From contig PNAG01000002.1 of the NCBI GenBank assembly GCA_003169845.1, forward strand, positions 310,001-374,000: 64,000 nt of DNA. The letters are read 5' to 3'. The position numbers and the translations under genes are program-made. Of this stretch, positions 36,355-44,111 are shown in pieces (position 1 is the stretch's first letter; each line of letters starts with the position of its first letter). Source of the DNA: Candidatus Dormiibacterota bacterium (lineage in GTDB: Bacteria > Chloroflexota > Dormibacteria > Dormibacterales > Dormibacteraceae). The notes beneath the pieces are model-generated. The model did not search any database. It was not told the origin of the DNA and saw only the letters and a list, made by a program, of their open reading frames with translations.

Positions 36355-37125
36355 ATGAAAGACGACTCCTTCCTGAGGCCGCTGTATGCGTGCGTTCCCA
36401 ACCTTCGCCGCGCCTCGAACAAGGCCGTGAGCGTCTATTTGCCCGCGCGCGCCGAGGGATTCGACATGCGTCACTACGACATCGAGCTCGGTCACCTGAG
36501 GCGTAGGTACAGGGACCGCCTCGACGACGAGGAGCGCGAAATCATGGAGCGAGAGCTGCGGCGGCTTCGCGAGCACCTCGAGGTGGTGAAGCCGGCCGGC
36601 TGTCCGGCCCTGGCGGGATTCGGCGACGAACCGGTTGGCCTGCTCGAGCTGGTCAAGCTCCCGTCAGAGACGGACGCGAGGCTGGAAGTGGGTCCCCTTC
36701 TGCTGGCGCCGATCGAGCGGCAGCTGGAGCGGTTTCCCCCGGCGCTGATCGCCGTGGTCGACAAGGAGCACGCCAGGTTGTTCGCCGCCGTCCTCGATGA
36801 GGTCTATCCGCTCGAGCAGGTTCACGGGGTGGAAGTCAGGCGAAACAGGGCCGGAGGAACCTCTGCGCCGAGCAACCAGCGCAAGGCGGACAACCGCACG
36901 AAGTCCAACCTCGAGAAGGTCATCGACGTCATCGGCCACGAAGTGCGGTCGGGTGCATACATGCGGATCTTCGTCGCGGGGCCCGAGGAGGCGCGGGCGG
37001 AGCTCGAGCGTCTCATGCCTCCGCCGCTCAAGCGCGTGCTGGCCGGACACCTGTCCGCGTCCATTGACTCGTCCCGCCTTCAACACGAGCTTCGGCAGCA
37101 GCTCCAGCTCGCCAGGACCCAGTAG
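36355..37125 (+). CDS. Bacterial eRF1-like (baeRF) family protein
   Basis: 256 residues. The N-terminal SNKAVSVYLPAR, the central LIAVVDKEHARLFAAVLDEV and the C-terminal LEKVIDVIGHEVRSGAYMRIFVAGPEEARAELERLMPPPLKRVLAG form the layout of bacterial archaeo-eukaryotic release-factor-like proteins. A run TSAPSNQRKADNRTKSN sits where release factors carry the catalytic loop, but no GGQ is seen. Such proteins are suspected to act in ribosome hibernation or rescue. The C-terminal tail is Gln-rich (RQQLQLARTQ). Confidence 0.65.
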   Translation: MKDDSFLRPLYACVPNLRRASNKAVSVYLPARAEGFDMRHYDIELGHLRRRYRDRLDDEEREIMERELRRLREHLEVVKPAGCPALAGFGDEPVGLLELVKLPSETDARLEVGPLLLAPIERQLERFPPALIAVVDKEHARLFAAVLDEVYPLEQVHGVEVRRNRAGGTSAPSNQRKADNRTKSNLEKVIDVIGHEVRSGAYMRIFVAGPEEARAELERLMPPPLKRVLAGHLSASIDSSRLQHELRQQLQLARTQ

Positions 37126-37183
37126 CCCGGCGACTGTTCGCCCTGGGCTCGCAGCGTTCGCCCGTCGGTTTAGCTGATTAGAT

Positions 37184-38164
37184 ATGAGGTTCATGGGCAC
37201 CTCCGCCATCCAGGCCGATCAGCTCAGGAAGACCTACACGACCACCCGTGGTCTGATTCGCCGCGAGCGCAAGGACCATATCGCCTTGCGCGGCGTCGAC
37301 CTGGACATCCAGCGGGGCGAGCTCTTCGGCCTGCTTGGCCCAAACGGAGCCGGCAAGACCACCATCGTGAAGATCTTGACCACGCTGCTCTTGCCCACCT
37401 CCGGCGTCGCCAGGATCCTCGGGCTCGATGTCGTCAACCAGGCGTGGGCGATCCGCAAGCGGATCGGCTTCGTGTTCGGAGGGGAGCGCGGTCTTTACTG
37501 GAGGCTGTCCGGTCTCGACAACCTCCGCTATTTCGCGGACCTGTACCGGATTCCGCCCGACGTCTCTCGTCGCCGGATCGGGGAGCTGCTCGAGACGCTC
37601 GACTTGAAAGGCCGTGAGCACGACAAGGTGGAGGGCTATTCGCGCGGCATGAAGCAGCGGCTGCACCTGGCGCGCGGCTTGCTGAATCAACCGGAGGTCC
37701 TGTTTCTCGACGAGCCGACGATCGGGCTCGATCCGGTCGGTGGGCGGGAGCTCAGGGGGCTTGTGCGCAGGCTCTCGAATGAGGGCACGACGGTCTTCCT
37801 GACCACGCACTACATGCTCGAAGCCGACGAGATTTGCGATCGCATCGCGGTGATCAAAAAGGGGGAGATCGTGGCTCAGGGCACGCCGAGCAGCATCAAG
37901 ACCGGAGCCGAGGACCAGGGTGTGGTCGAGTTCGAGATCGAGGGCCTGCCCGCCCAGAGGATCGAAGCGCTGCGACAGCTCCCGGCGGTCGCCACGGTCA
38001 TCGTCGAGGAGCGAGAGCTGGCGCAGGTGATCACGATCCACTGCTCGCGCCCGGGCGAGTTGGCGGCGAGCCTCGGCTCCTTGCTCGACGGCATGCAGGT
38101 GCGAAACGTGAGCGTGCGCGAGCCGACCCTGGAAGACGCCTACGTGCTGCTGGTCTCGAATTGA
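37184..38164 (+). CDS. ABC-2 type exporter ATPase
   Basis: 326 residues (ATG 37184, or 37193). Walker A GPNGAGKTTIVKIL, GYSRGMKQRLHLARGL signature, LFLDEPTIGLDP Walker B and TTHYMLEADEICDR H-loop. The signature lacks the usual SGG (SRGM), as in many DrrA/NodI-like exporters. A C-terminal extension of about 80 residues resembles the DUF4162 tail of this branch. It drives the two permeases that follow. Confidence 0.9.
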   Translation: MRFMGTSAIQADQLRKTYTTTRGLIRRERKDHIALRGVDLDIQRGELFGLLGPNGAGKTTIVKILTTLLLPTSGVARILGLDVVNQAWAIRKRIGFVFGGERGLYWRLSGLDNLRYFADLYRIPPDVSRRRIGELLETLDLKGREHDKVEGYSRGMKQRLHLARGLLNQPEVLFLDEPTIGLDPVGGRELRGLVRRLSNEGTTVFLTTHYMLEADEICDRIAVIKKGEIVAQGTPSSIKTGAEDQGVVEFEIEGLPAQRIEALRQLPAVATVIVEERELAQVITIHCSRPGELAASLGSLLDGMQVRNVSVREPTLEDAYVLLVSN

Positions 38165-38192
38165 ACAGGCGGTCCTGGCCGAAGACCCTGCC

Positions 38193-38966
38193 ATGACCGC
38201 TTATGTGCGAGCGGCCGCACGCGCCTTCGAGATGTCGATGAAGCTTCGGGCGGTCAACCCGTTCACCAACTTCGGCTGGCTGGTTTTCCCGCTGATCTTC
38301 GTCGTCCTCGGCCTGGCCCTCCTCGGTGGCGGCGGAAAAAGCGCGTACGCGATCCTCGGCGGCGGCCTGCTCGGGTACTGGGGCATGGCCTACGTCGAAG
38401 GCGGCAACGAGATCCAGAACGAGCGCTGGTCGGGCACGCTCGAGCAGATCATGGGATGCCCGACGCCACTCGTCGTGATCGTGGTCGGCAAGCTGTGCTC
38501 GAGCCTGGTGTTCGGAGCGCTTTCATTCTTTCCCGCGATCGCGGTGGGCTATTTCGCCTTTCATCAGAGCGTCCAGAACATCGACCCCGTGCCGTTCGCG
38601 GTGTCCTTTCTGGTCCTCACCTTCGCCTTTTTCTGCATGGCGGTGACTCTCGCGCCGCTTTATGCCATGTGGCGATGGGCTTTCTCGGTGACCAACGGGT
38701 TTGAGATCGGCGTCTACGTGCTGGGTGGTTTCATGTTCCCGATCTCGCAGCTCCCGGCCTGGCTGCAGGTGGTCGCCTCGGTTTTCGCTCCGACGTGGGC
38801 GGTCAGGGCGCTGTATGCCGCCACCGGCCAACCGTTCGGGCGCCAGTACGCACTCTGGTGGGCGGTTTCCATCGCGCTCAGCTGCGGCTACCTGGTGATC
38901 GGTTGGTTTCTCTACCGGCTGGTGGACGTGCGAGCGCGCGCCACCGGCCAGCTGGCCCTCGCATGA
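38193..38966 (+). CDS. ABC-2 type permease, subunit 1
   Basis: 257 residues with six membrane helices. GGNEIQNERWSGTLEQIMGCPTP is the amphipathic coupling segment typical of ABC-2 permeases (NodJ/DrrB), and GFMFPISQLPAWLQVVASVFAPTWAVRAL the late-helix signature. It lies 28 bases after the ATPase and its stop overlaps the second permease (ATGA). Substrate unknown. Confidence 0.85.
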   Translation: MTAYVRAAARAFEMSMKLRAVNPFTNFGWLVFPLIFVVLGLALLGGGGKSAYAILGGGLLGYWGMAYVEGGNEIQNERWSGTLEQIMGCPTPLVVIVVGKLCSSLVFGALSFFPAIAVGYFAFHQSVQNIDPVPFAVSFLVLTFAFFCMAVTLAPLYAMWRWAFSVTNGFEIGVYVLGGFMFPISQLPAWLQVVASVFAPTWAVRALYAATGQPFGRQYALWWAVSIALSCGYLVIGWFLYRLVDVRARATGQLALA

Positions 38967-39751
38967 ACACCCTCCGCATCTTCTTCCGTACCTGCTGGTT
39001 CCAGTACAGGGCAATGTTCAACTGGGCGACTCCGATCGGTTATCTCTCGTACAAGTTCCTGCAGCCGATCGGGCAGATCCTGTTTTTCACGGAGCTGGGC
39101 ATCTTTGCAACGGGCCGATCGAACGCCCTCTATTTCGCGCTTGGGAATGCGCTTCAGCTGACCGCCATCAACGGAATCTTCGGCGTCGTGATGTCGGTCG
39201 GGAATGAGCGTCAGTTCGGCACTCTTCCCATCCTCCTCGGGTCGCCCGCGAACCGCCTCGTCACATTTCTCGGCCGCGCCTTCGTGCACGTCATAGATGG
39301 AATCGCGGGCGTCGCGGTCGGCCTGGCGCTTGCCCTTGTCATGTTCCAGATCGACCTGAGCCATGCGAACCTCGGGTTGCTCGCGATTTGCGTTTGCATC
39401 ATCTCTTTGAGCACCGCCGGCCTGGGCCTGATGTTCGGAAGTCTCAGCCTGATCATGCGAGACGTTTTCGTCATCGCCAACGGCGTGTATTACCTGCTCC
39501 TGGTTTTCTGCGGCATCAACATTCCGGTCAGCCGCCTTCCCGAATGGGCTCAGCTGATTTCGACCGGGCTTCCACTCACGCGCGGCGTGCAGGCGACCCG
39601 CGAAGTCGTGTCGGGCGCCGGCCTGGCGCAGGTCTCTGGACTGCTCGCCGGTGAGCTCGCGATCGGCCTCGTCTACGCCTTGATCGGCTACTCGATGTTT
39701 CGCTGGCTGGAGCACCAGGCGCGGCGGGGGGGCCTCCAGGAAGCCTACTGA
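38963..39751 (+). CDS. ABC-2 type permease, subunit 2
   Basis: 262 residues from the ATG overlapping the previous stop. Parallel layout to subunit 1: VGNERQFGTLPILLGSPANRL as coupling segment and NIPVSRLPEWAQLISTGLPLTRGVQA late in the protein. The two permeases form an asymmetric dimer. Nothing in the neighbourhood points to the cargo. Confidence 0.85.
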   Translation: MNTLRIFFRTCWFQYRAMFNWATPIGYLSYKFLQPIGQILFFTELGIFATGRSNALYFALGNALQLTAINGIFGVVMSVGNERQFGTLPILLGSPANRLVTFLGRAFVHVIDGIAGVAVGLALALVMFQIDLSHANLGLLAICVCIISLSTAGLGLMFGSLSLIMRDVFVIANGVYYLLLVFCGINIPVSRLPEWAQLISTGLPLTRGVQATREVVSGAGLAQVSGLLAGELAIGLVYALIGYSMFRWLEHQARRGGLQEAY

Positions 39752-39821
39752 GCCGCCCTTTCCATACGGAAGCCGTCGCTCGAGGTTCTTCGGACGGACG
39801 CGAAGGTTCGCGCGCGCGGCC

Positions 39822-40646
39822 TTACCGGTTGGCGACGAGCAGCTCAAGCGAGTCGACGAGCCTCGGGCCCGGCCGGTTGAAATACGCGGATCCGTCCATG
39901 ACGACCACACGTTCCGCGCCAACCGCTGCGATGCTGTCCCTCATCCCGTCGGCTTCCGTCTGAGCTCGCGCGAGGTCGAAGCCGCACGGCGCGAGGATCA
40001 GCAGCTCCGGTTGCGCGGCCTTCACCTCGCTCCAGTCGATCGCCACCGACGGGACGCCCGGCCGCGCAAGGCGATCTTCGATCCCGGCCAGGGCCAGCAG
40101 GTCCGGCGTCCAGTGGCCCGCGCGATAGGGCGGATCGAGCCACTCGAGAAACACACCGCGGACTCGCGGCAGCGAGCGCGCCTTCTGTGAAGCGACCTCG
40201 ATGCGCCGGCGCAATCCGTTCATCAACTCGGTGGGATCAGCGCCGCAGACCTGGGCCAGCTCTTCGATGTCTGCGAGCACATCTTCGAAGGAGTGGGGAT
40301 GCTGGCGGATCATGCGAATGCCGGCCAGGTCCTGAGCGACCTGGTCGGCCGGGATGGCGCAAACGTCGCAGATGTCTTGGGCCACCACGAGGTCGGGTTC
40401 GAGCGCGAGGATGGCGCCGGTGTCGACGGCGTAGAGCGAACGGCCCTCCATCGCGGCCAGTGACACGGCCGCGTCGATCGCTCCGCTGGGCTTGTCGGAG
40501 AGTTGAAGCGTCGATCGAGTGACGATCGGAAGGGAGGCTGCCTCTGGCGGGTAGTCACATTCGTGGGTGACGGCGACGACCTGGTCACCCAGCCCGAGCG
40601 CGAAAAGCGCCTCGGTTGCGCTCGGCAGAAGCGACACGATTCTCAA
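39822..40646 (-). CDS. BtuF-like periplasmic-binding-fold protein without signal peptide
   Basis: 274 residues from a TTG (40646) overlapping the stop of the DsbA-like gene (TTGA). RIVSLLPSATEALFALGLGDQVVAVTHECDYPPEA is the start of the cobalamin/siderophore-binding fold (PF01497), with EPDLVVAQDICDVCAI in the middle and FLEWLDPPYRAGHWTPDL late. No signal peptide or lipobox is visible and no BtuCD genes are adjacent, so it may be cytosolic. The Cys pair CDVC is notable. Function beyond fold is unclear. Confidence 0.75.
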   Translation of the reverse strand: MRIVSLLPSATEALFALGLGDQVVAVTHECDYPPEAASLPIVTRSTLQLSDKPSGAIDAAVSLAAMEGRSLYAVDTGAILALEPDLVVAQDICDVCAIPADQVAQDLAGIRMIRQHPHSFEDVLADIEELAQVCGADPTELMNGLRRRIEVASQKARSLPRVRGVFLEWLDPPYRAGHWTPDLLALAGIEDRLARPGVPSVAIDWSEVKAAQPELLILAPCGFDLARAQTEADGMRDSIAAVGAERVVVMDGSAYFNRPGPRLVDSLELLVANR

Positions 40647-41269
40647 CTGGTCGCGCCGTCCTGTCGCAATCGTTCGAGGACCTGCTGGAAGACTTCGTAC
40701 GGCTGGGCGCCGAGCACCAGGTAGCGCTGTCCGAAGATGTGCGCGGGGATGGCGTTGATCCCGACCGACTCGGCATCTCGACGGTTGTCGTCGATCACCT
40801 GCGCGTAACGATCTTCCTCGATCGCCCCCCGCAGCTCGGTCGCATCCAGTCCTACTCCGGCCCCGATCCGGACCAGTTCGTCGATGTTTTCCAGGCGTCC
40901 CGTTCCCTCCCAATGCGCCTTCAAGAGCGCCCTGTGCATCGCGTCGAACCTACCGTGCTCGCGGGCGAACTCGGCCGCGCCGAGGGCACGGCGCGAGTTG
41001 ATGATCACGTCGCGCTGCCGCATGGTGAGTCCGACCTCGGCGGCGATCTCCTCCAGGTGCTTGCGCGCTTGTTCAAACCGCGCGCCTCCGAAATACGCCT
41101 CGCGGGGAATGCCCTCGGCCGGAGCCTCGGGATGAAGCTGGTAAGGCAGCCACGTCACGTGGACGAGGTTCTCCCGCTCGAGCTGCTCGACTCGGACCGA
41201 GTCGATGTAGCACCAGGGTCAAACGTAGTCGGAGAAGACGATGAGCTCTACAGGCGCGGGTGCATTCAT
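40643..41269 (-). CDS. DsbA/FrnE-family oxidoreductase, probable selenoprotein (UPWC, UGA at residue 17)
   Basis: 208 residues if the in-frame TGA at complement 41219-41221 is read as selenocysteine. The start ATG 41269 has AAGGTGG just upstream. Reading gives ELIVFSDYV-U-PWCYIDS: family members have CPWC here, the thioredoxin-fold catalytic motif. After the TGA the frame continues perfectly as FrnE (VTWLPYQLHPEAPAEGI, a helical insert, then GINAIPAHIFGQRYLVLGAQP with the cis-Pro). A hairpin with GUC apex follows. If TGA were a true stop, only 16 residues or a truncated domain without active site would be made. FrnE proteins are cytosolic thiol-disulfide oxidoreductases. Confidence 0.85.
41187..41205 (-). 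promoter_or_regulatory. Putative SECIS element of the DsbA/FrnE gene
   Basis: On the minus strand TCGACTCG-GTC-CGAGTCGA makes an 8-bp perfect stem beginning 14 nt after the TGA; the apex (nt 22-24) contains GU. Bacterial SelB-binding elements lie inside the coding region just after UGA with a G/GU-rich apex 16-37 nt away, so this fits. Confidence 0.7.
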
Positions 41270-41338
41270 TGCCACCTTGAAACTATCGCTTAACCGGGCA
41301 GTGCCACAAATGGGAACCGTCCACGCGCCTCGAAAGGG

Positions 41339-42193
41339 CTAAGCCCGGGCAGCTGCCACCCGCGCGGCGACCCGCGCGTTGTTGACCACCAGCTCGACGT
41401 TCAACTCGAGAGATCGCCCTCCCGACAGCTCCGCCATCCGCGCGAGCAGTCTCGGCGTGAGCTCCGAGCCCGCGACGCCGGCCAGCTCCCGCACGGCGCG
41501 CTGCGCCAGCTCTTCCGCGCCGTCGAGCTCCCCGGGTGGCGGGACGGCCACGACGATGCCGCGCGTGCCAGTGTCCCAGGCCGCGCGCAGCACTCGCGCC
41601 GCTTCCTCAGGCCCATCGACCCGAGCGCCGACATGGCAGCCGCTGTGCCTCGTATAGAACGCGGGGAACTCGTCGCAGCCGTAGCCGAGCACCGGGACCG
41701 ACAGGCTCTCCAGCCGCTCCAGCGTCAGCGCGAGATCCAGGATGATCTTGGCCCCGGCACAGAAGACCGCCACCGGCGTTCGACCCAGCTCTGCCAGGTC
41801 GGCCGACTGGTCTTCCGGATGCCCGCGGTGGACACCTCCGATGCCCCCGGTGGCGAAGAAGTGGATCCCTGCCATGGCGGCCGCGCGCATCGCCGCGGCC
41901 ACCGTCGTCGCCCCGACCTCGCCTTTGACGAGCGCCGGACCGAGATCGCGCGAGCTCACCTTGACCGCTCCCGAAGCGATCCTCTCCAGCTCCCCTGCAC
42001 TCAGACCGACTCGCACCTTTCCGTCGAGCACGGCCACGCTTGCGGGAACGCCGCCTTCTTCTCTTATCGCGGCCTCGCATTCGAAAGCGGCTCGGAGGTT
42101 GTGCGGGATGGGCAGGCCCTGTCCGACGATCGAAGTCTCCAGCGCGACCACCGGGCGTCCACCGGCCACCGCCTCCGCGACCTCGCGTGACAC
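41339..42193 (-). CDS. psuG: Pseudouridine-5'-phosphate glycosidase
   Basis: About 284 residues from a GTG at 42193 (uncertain; other in-frame starts lie further up inside psuK). VVALETSIVGQGLPIPHN, SSRDLGPALVKGEVGATTVAAAM with the catalytic Lys, FFATGGIGGVHRG and SVPVLGYGCDEFPAFYTRHSG are family landmarks. It cleaves pseudouridine phosphate to uracil and ribose 5-phosphate. It directly follows the kinase gene. Confidence 0.92.
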   Translation of the reverse strand: MSREVAEAVAGGRPVVALETSIVGQGLPIPHNLRAAFECEAAIREEGGVPASVAVLDGKVRVGLSAGELERIASGAVKVSSRDLGPALVKGEVGATTVAAAMRAAAMAGIHFFATGGIGGVHRGHPEDQSADLAELGRTPVAVFCAGAKIILDLALTLERLESLSVPVLGYGCDEFPAFYTRHSGCHVGARVDGPEEAARVLRAAWDTGTRGIVVAVPPPGELDGAEELAQRAVRELAGVAGSELTPRLLARMAELSGGRSLELNVELVVNNARVAARVAAARA

Positions 42194-42207
42194 CTCGAGG
42201 ACCGAGG

Positions 42208-43047
42208 TCAGGTGGGTCGCCCTCCGCTGTGCGTAACGGCCTCGGACGCGACGATCACTGCCCGCTCGGCCGCTTCCACGGGCGTGGCGCCGTGGAGCCA
42301 CGCCGTGCAGAACGCCGCGGCGAACGCGTCACCGGCGCCGGTGACGTCGACGTGCTGCACCCGGGGGGCGGGTATGCGGTGCCCGAACACGCTGCAGCCC
42401 GCCGAACCGAGCTTGATCACGGGCACCTGCGCGAGGTGCTCGACGGGGATTCCGATCGCCGCGACCTCGGCCTCTGTGCCGAAAAGGAGCTCAGGCTTGA
42501 GGCGCGCCAGGTCGTACGCCATTCGCGTCGGGCCGTACTTCTGCAGGCCGGCCACCGATGAAAGGTCGATCGACAGCATTCCGGCGCCGTCGCGGATGAA
42601 GCTGATCGCAGCGCGCGTCGCCTTGCCAAGCGGATCCACGAAAAGCGAGTAGGCGGGGACGTGGATGAGCTGCACGCCCTCGAACCAGCCTTCGACCAGG
42701 TCGTCGGGGCGCAACCCGACGCTAGCTCCGCGCTCCGTAGCCATTGCATTCGCACCGTCGGTGCCGACCAGAACGGCGATCGCGCCGGTCGGCTCGTCAG
42801 CCCAGACCGCGCAAACCTCGACGCCTTTGGCCTCGAGGTCGGAAACGAGCCGGCGGCCGCGGTCGTCGTCGCCGATCCGGGTGACGAGGCGCACAGGCTC
42901 TCCCAGCGCGGCCGCCCAGGCGCAGAAGTTGGCTGCCTGGCCGCCGCCGCCGACCCCAATCCTGGCCGATCGATCGTCGTCCGGCCTCAGCGGACCGTCG
43001 GTGACGATCGTGATGTCCAGCAGCAAGTCCCCGATGGAGAGAATCAC
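42208..43047 (-). CDS. PfkB-family kinase, probable pseudouridine kinase
   Basis: 279 residues from a GTG at 43047 (ATG 43089 possible). Ribokinase fold: GDLLLDITIVTDGPL at the start, GVGGGGQAANFCAWAAALG near residue 35, and the catalytic-site signature VTGAGDAFAAAF near the C-terminus. The coupling to psuG indicates pseudouridine as substrate, giving a two-step salvage of RNA-derived pseudouridine. Confidence 0.85.
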   Translation of the reverse strand: MILSIGDLLLDITIVTDGPLRPDDDRSARIGVGGGGQAANFCAWAAALGEPVRLVTRIGDDDRGRRLVSDLEAKGVEVCAVWADEPTGAIAVLVGTDGANAMATERGASVGLRPDDLVEGWFEGVQLIHVPAYSLFVDPLGKATRAAISFIRDGAGMLSIDLSSVAGLQKYGPTRMAYDLARLKPELLFGTEAEVAAIGIPVEHLAQVPVIKLGSAGCSVFGHRIPAPRVQHVDVTGAGDAFAAAFCTAWLHGATPVEAAERAVIVASEAVTHSGGRPT

Positions 43048-43151
43048 CTCGGCAACGAGGATAGCTGCGGATGATGCCCCGCGAAGCATGTCCCAGCAAG
43101 TTGTGAGGGGCTTCTCAGCGGGCGCCCATGGGCCCGCCGCACCTTGTCGCC

Positions 43152-43927
43152 ATGAGCATCGCCGCGCTGGCCAGGCCGCGCACATGGGTGCCATCGATCG
43201 ACATCGCAATACCGGTCTTCAACGAAGAACGAGATCTTGCCCCCGCGGTCAGGCGGCTCTATGCCCACCTGCACGGCGGCGACTTTCCGTTTTCGGCCCG
43301 CATCACCATCGCCGACAACGCGAGCACGGACGGTACCGCCGCCCAGGCGCTGCGCCTTTCACCGAGCTCCCTGACATCAGGTTGGTGCGGCTCAACAGAA
43401 AAGGAAAAGGGCGTGCGCTGGCTGCTTCGTGGCTGACGAGCGACGCCCCCGTGGTCGCCTACATGGATGTCGACCTTTCCACCGACCTCACAGCCCTGCT
43501 GCCGCTCCTGGCGCCCGTAATCTCAGGCCACAGCGACATCTCGATCGGCTGCCGGCTCGCTCCAGGCTCGCGCGTCGTTCGCAGCGCCAGGCGCGAGGTC
43601 ATCTCTCGCGGCTACAACCTGCTCCTGCGCCTGGCCCTCGGCGTCCGGATCAAGGACGCCCAGTGCGGGTTCAAGGCGATGCGCGTCGACGTGGCGCGCA
43701 GGCTCGTGCCGAGCGTCCAGAACCGCAACTGGTTCTTCGACACCGAGCTTCTGGTACGCGCCGAACGCGCGGGATTTCGCATCCACGAGCTGCCGGTGGA
43801 CTGGGTCGAGGACCCCGACTCCCGGGTGGACGTCGTGCCCACGGCGCTCGAGAATCTCGAGGGCGTGTGGCGGCTCGCGACCGACAGGTGGATCGAATCG
43901 GTCTCGGCGCGGCTTCGACCGGTCTGA
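43152..43927 (+). pseudogene. Family 2 glycosyltransferase with a one-base frameshift
   Basis: The N-terminal half (ATG 43152) reads IDIAIPVFNEERDLAPAVRRL and ITIADNASTDGTAAQALRL, a GT2 nucleotide-sugar site. Near 43351 homology jumps to the -1 frame: FTELPDIRLVRLNRKGKGRAL, MDVDLSTDL with the DxD, and DAQCGFKAM to the end at 43927. One extra T in the CTTT run would restore a ~259-residue dolichyl-phosphate-mannose-synthase-like enzyme. It is either a recent mutation, a sequence error or, less likely, programmed shifting. No membrane tail is seen. Confidence 0.75.
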
Positions 43928-43937
43928 CCACTCGGCT

Positions 43938-44060
43938 CTAGCCGGGGTGCACCTTGAAGATCAGCGCGTAGCCCTTTCGCGTCTTGTTCACCACCTGCGC
44001 GCCCGCGTCCAGCTCTTTCAACTTCTTTCGCACCCGGCTGATGTACGTGGGGAGTGTTAC
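43938..44060 (-). pseudogene. Winged-helix (OmpR-type) C-terminal remnant
   Basis: A short minus-strand frame ending in TAG at 43938-43940 reads LPTYISRVRKKLKELDAG then VVNKTRKGYALIF, the recognition helix and wing of OmpR-type response regulators. No receiver domain or start is found; upstream bases belong to the DapA-like gene tail and a TTGGTGC repeat cluster. Remnant. Confidence 0.45.
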
Positions 44061-44069
44061 GACCTCGGA

Positions 44070-44111
44070 TTGGTGCTGATTTTGGTGCGGAATGCGTCAG
44101 CCTTGGTGCGG
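44070..44111 (+). repeat. Three short TTGGTGC copies
   Basis: TTGGTGC recurs at 44070, 44082 and 44103 (the last two as TTGGTGCGG) across the end of the DapA-like gene and the adjoining remnant. Probably a duplication scar. Confidence 0.35.

Noticed and set aside
41219..41221. TGA recoded as Trp or Gly genome-wide instead of Sec
   Set aside because: Many genes here end at TGA used as a true stop in tight overlaps (for example hemE, hemH, treY), so the code is standard; only the two Cys-site TGAs are read-through candidates.
43340..43360. Programmed -1 frameshift in the glycosyltransferase
   Set aside because: The CTTTC site is not a strong heptameric slippery sequence and no stimulatory structure is evident; mutation or sequence error is more likely.
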